DNA from: an uncultured Oxalobacteraceae bacterium
Lineage (GTDB): Bacteria; Pseudomonadota; Gammaproteobacteria; Burkholderiales; Burkholderiaceae
Direction of reading: 5' to 3'
Assembly (NCBI GenBank): GCA_946478765.1
Contig: CAMLDH010000202.1
Span: 1-7,115, forward strand
DNA length: 7,115 nucleotides
In this document: positions 4,801-7,115 of the stretch, piece by piece
Layout: each line of letters opens with the position of its first letter
How positions within the stretch are numbered: position 1 is the first letter of the stretch
Position numbers and translations under genes: made by a program
Notes under the pieces: generated by a model
What the model saw: the letters and a program-made list of their open reading frames with translations, nothing else
Told to the model about the DNA's origin: nothing
Databases searched by the model: none

Positions 4801-7115
4801 TCATTTCTCATCCATCGCGCGCTCGATATCGAGCGACACCAGCCTTAACAATGCATCGTTGCTCATCTCGGTGAGCAAGGTCTCTCCGCCGCCTTCAAGA
4901 ATCTCGTTAGACAGACCCAGCTTGGCATCGATCAGTGCATCGATTTTTTCTTCCACGGTGCCGCGGCAGATGAATTTGTGCACCAGCACGTTATTTTTCT
5001 GCCCGATGCGGTAAGCGCGGTCGGTGGCCTGATTTTCCACGGCCGGATTCCACCAGCGGTCGAAATGGATGACGTGCGATGCCGCCGTCAAATTGAGGCC
5101 GGTGCCGCCGGCCTTGATCGAGAGCACAAAGAAAGGCGGCCCTTGCTCCTGCTGAAATTTTTCCACCAGCGACTTGCGCGATTTCACCGGCGTGGCGCCG
5201 TGCAATACCAGACCGGGCCGGCCAAACACTTCTTGCAAAAAATCGGCGAGCGGGCCGGTCATTTCCTGGAATTGCGTAAACACCAGCACCTTTTCCTGGC
5301 GCGCCGCAATCGCTTCGGCGAGTTCCCGCAAACGGGCGAACTTGCCGCTGTCATCCGGATCGTAGGCGCCGTCCCCCGACCATTGCGACGGATGGTTGCA
5401 GATTTGCTTGAAGCGCATTAAAAACGCGAGCACAGCGCCGCGCCGGGCAATGCCGTCCAGGCTTGCGATCTGCTTGCCAAGCGCATCTACCGCGTCCTCA
5501 TACAAGCTTGCTTGCAATCGGGTGAGCGCGCAGTAGGCTTTCATCTCGGTCTTGTCGGGCAAATCGGCAATGATGCGTTTGTCGCTTTTCAGGCGCCGCA
5601 AGATGTAGGGTTGCACGAGATTACGCAACGGTGCGTAGCCTGCGTGTTCATCCTGTTCCAGCCGGCGCGCGAAACGGATAAATGTCTTGTTGGAGCCTAA
5701 CAGGCCGGGGCAGATGAAATCGAACAGCGACCACAAATCGCCCAGCCGATTCTCCACCGGCGTGCCGGTCAGCGCCAGCCGTACGCGGCTCTTCAATGCC
5801 TTGACCGCGCGCGTCTGGCGCGCCGCCGGATTCTTGATCGCCTGCGCCTCATCGAGCACCGCGAACGACCATTGCGCCGCCTGTAACCAGGGCAAGCGGA
5901 TCAATGTGCCGTAGCTGGTGATGACGACATCGATATCGGCGAGACGCTCGGTAGAGAGCGTGGCCAGCGTCTTGCCGGGGATCGCCGACGGATGCGCGAC
6001 GAGCATGCGCAGGCTCGGTGCGAAGCGCGCAATTTCCGTTTGCCAATTGGCGATCAGTGAAGCGGGCACCACCAGCAAATGCGGTCCCGGATCGGCTTCG
6101 CGTTTCGCCAGCAGCAAGAGTGCGATGACTTGCACCGTTTTGCCCAATCCCATGTCGTCCGCCAGGCAGCCGCCCAGGCCGAGACGGTTGAGCCACCACA
6201 GCCAGCGCACGCCATCCTGTTGATAGGAGCGCAGTTGCGCCTTGAGCTCGGGCCCCGGATGCGCGTCGCCGCGCGGCGTGCGCAAGCCGTCCAATGCGTC
6301 TCTCATCCAGTCGCCGGCGACCACGCGGGACCAGTCAGCGACATTATCGGGCAGCGCGCTCTTGCCATCGTCTTCGAGCGCCGCGCCGGCCAGCAGGCGC
6401 ATGCCGTCGAGGAACGAAATCCCGTCGCCGGCCGCGCCCCGCTGCACCTTTTTCCAATGCGCCAGCACTGCATCGAGTTTTTCGCGATCGACTTCGACCC
6501 AGCGGCCTTTCAGGCGCACCAGACCATTGCCGGCAGTGCGCAACTGTTCCCATTCGTCGCTGGATAATTCCTCGCCGTCCAGCGTGAGTGCGACATTGAA
6601 ATCCATCATCGCATCCAGTCCCAAGCCTGCGGCATGCTTGCCGATATTCACCCGAACCTGGGGACGCGGCGGCTGGCGCGGCTTCCACCAATCGGGGATG
6701 CGCACCACGATGCCGCTCGCTTCGAATAGCGGAATGTTGCGCAGGAATTGATGCGCTTCGCCGGGCGTCCAGGCGATCGGATGGAAGATCGCGCCGGAAT
6801 CGACCAGCGCCTTCAGCCAAGGACTTTGCTCGGCTGCCTTGTTCACGGGCAGCAGCAAGGCCAGGAGCGTATTGCGGTCTCCGGCATCGGCGTACTCTTG
6901 CAATGCCCGGCCCAATGGCAAGTGCTGCACGCGCGACTGTTGCGACACGCGCGCGGCGTAAGTGGCGAGAAAGGCGAACGGCGCCTGCTCGTTGCCTTTG
7001 TTTTCGGCCAGATGGAAACAAACCCGGCCCAGCAGGTTCCAGCTCGGATGCTTGTGCAGAAGCCACGCCTGCACATCGCCCGCGCGGTTGCCCTGCAGCG
7101 GTGCGAACTTGAAAC
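4801..7115 (-). CDS. SNF2/SWI2-family DNA-dependent ATPase (helicase-like), 5' end outside the window
   Basis: The frame is open from the window edge to TGA at 4801-4803, about 770 residues. It continues in frame upstream of the GTG at 7072-7074 (FKFAPLQGNRAGD precedes it), so that GTG is not a supported start and the gene is partial. The N-terminal third ends with a region like the SNF2-associated DUF3670 domain (FNVALTLDGEELSSDEWEQL, LVRLKGRWVEVD). The ATPase core follows: Q-motif-like LRSYQQDGVRWLWWL, Walker A DDMGLGKT (around 6136-6159), DEAQ box (5842-5853), LTGTP motif III (5758-5772), then helicase C with VLVFTQF, GGTGLNL, HFDRWWNP and motif VI QATDRAYRIGQ (4999-5031). All key residues are present. 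SNF2 proteins use ATP to translocate on double-stranded DNA and remodel bound proteins, usually without strand separation. It is followed by the SWIM gene in the same unit; it resembles the bacterial YwqA-like group. Its specific task is not known from sequence. Confidence 0.95.
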   Translation of the reverse strand, partial: FKFAPLQGNRAGDVQAWLLHKHPSWNLLGRVCFHLAENKGNEQAPFAFLATYAARVSQQSRVQHLPLGRALQEYADAGDRNTLLALLLPVNKAAEQSPWLKALVDSGAIFHPIAWTPGEAHQFLRNIPLFEASGIVVRIPDWWKPRQPPRPQVRVNIGKHAAGLGLDAMMDFNVALTLDGEELSSDEWEQLRTAGNGLVRLKGRWVEVDREKLDAVLAHWKKVQRGAAGDGISFLDGMRLLAGAALEDDGKSALPDNVADWSRVVAGDWMRDALDGLRTPRGDAHPGPELKAQLRSYQQDGVRWLWWLNRLGLGGCLADDMGLGKTVQVIALLLLAKREADPGPHLLVVPASLIANWQTEIARFAPSLRMLVAHPSAIPGKTLATLSTERLADIDVVITSYGTLIRLPWLQAAQWSFAVLDEAQAIKNPAARQTRAVKALKSRVRLALTGTPVENRLGDLWSLFDFICPGLLGSNKTFIRFARRLEQDEHAGYAPLRNLVQPYILRRLKSDKRIIADLPDKTEMKAYCALTRLQASLYEDAVDALGKQIASLDGIARRGAVLAFLMRFKQICNHPSQWSGDGAYDPDDSGKFARLRELAEAIAARQEKVLVFTQFQEMTGPLADFLQEVFGRPGLVLHGATPVKSRKSLVEKFQQEQGPPFFVLSIKAGGTGLNLTAASHVIHFDRWWNPAVENQATDRAYRIGQKNNVLVHKFICRGTVEEKIDALIDAKLGLSNEILEGGGETLLTEMSNDALLRLVSLDIERAMDEK

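Noticed and set aside
6344..7066. 240-codon - strand frame overlapping the SNF2 gene in another frame
   Set aside because: It is Arg/Ala-rich, has no motif, and overlaps the DUF3670-like part of a certain gene.
7072..7074. GTG as start codon of the SNF2 gene
   Set aside because: The frame stays open to the window edge with a coherent protein sequence upstream (FKFAPLQGNRAGD), and there is no SD before the GTG.

Overview
The window looks like chromosome of a GC-rich proteobacterium. The codon usage, the pump protein sequences and the SNF2/SWIM gene pair fit a betaproteobacterium of the Burkholderiales (Oxalobacteraceae- or Burkholderia-like). That placement is an inference from sequence style, not from a database comparison. 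Two GC-rich operons point toward each other and are separated by about 1 kb of mostly AT-rich DNA.

Left (1-2670, + strand): the last ~413 codons of an RND inner-membrane drug/proton antiporter of the AcrB/MexB type, coupled through an ATGA overlap to a complete NodT/OprM-type outer-membrane factor lipoprotein. This is the distal part of a tripartite efflux operon. The periplasmic adaptor gene would be expected upstream, outside the window. The pump takes substrates from the periplasm and inner membrane, and the outer-membrane factor provides the exit duct.

Middle (2671-3719): a GC-rich spacer with a degenerate REP-like hairpin, then a probable bidirectional intrinsic terminator (2847-2886), then an AT-rich islet (roughly 30% G+C in the lines counted, 3241-3540). 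The islet carries one small orphan gene on the - strand (2988-3236, 82 aa) with a perfect GGAGG ribosome-binding site. A 43-bp-period duplication lies at its 3' end and a 12-bp palindrome just upstream of its start. A second REP-like element sits at the far edge of the islet, with an inverted partial copy that runs into the stop codon of the next gene.

Right (3720-7115, - strand): a two-gene unit read right to left. It holds a large SNF2/SWI2-family ATPase (5' end beyond the window) followed 34 bp later by a SWIM zinc-finger protein. The SWIM protein has an H1-like basic linker and a C-terminal winged-helix-like segment. SNF2-SWIM pairs recur in bacteria and are thought to act on nucleic acid or nucleoprotein, but their exact role is not settled.

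The least explained part is the AT-rich islet and its small gene. The efflux and SNF2 genes are ordinary family members apart from the SWIM protein's tail.
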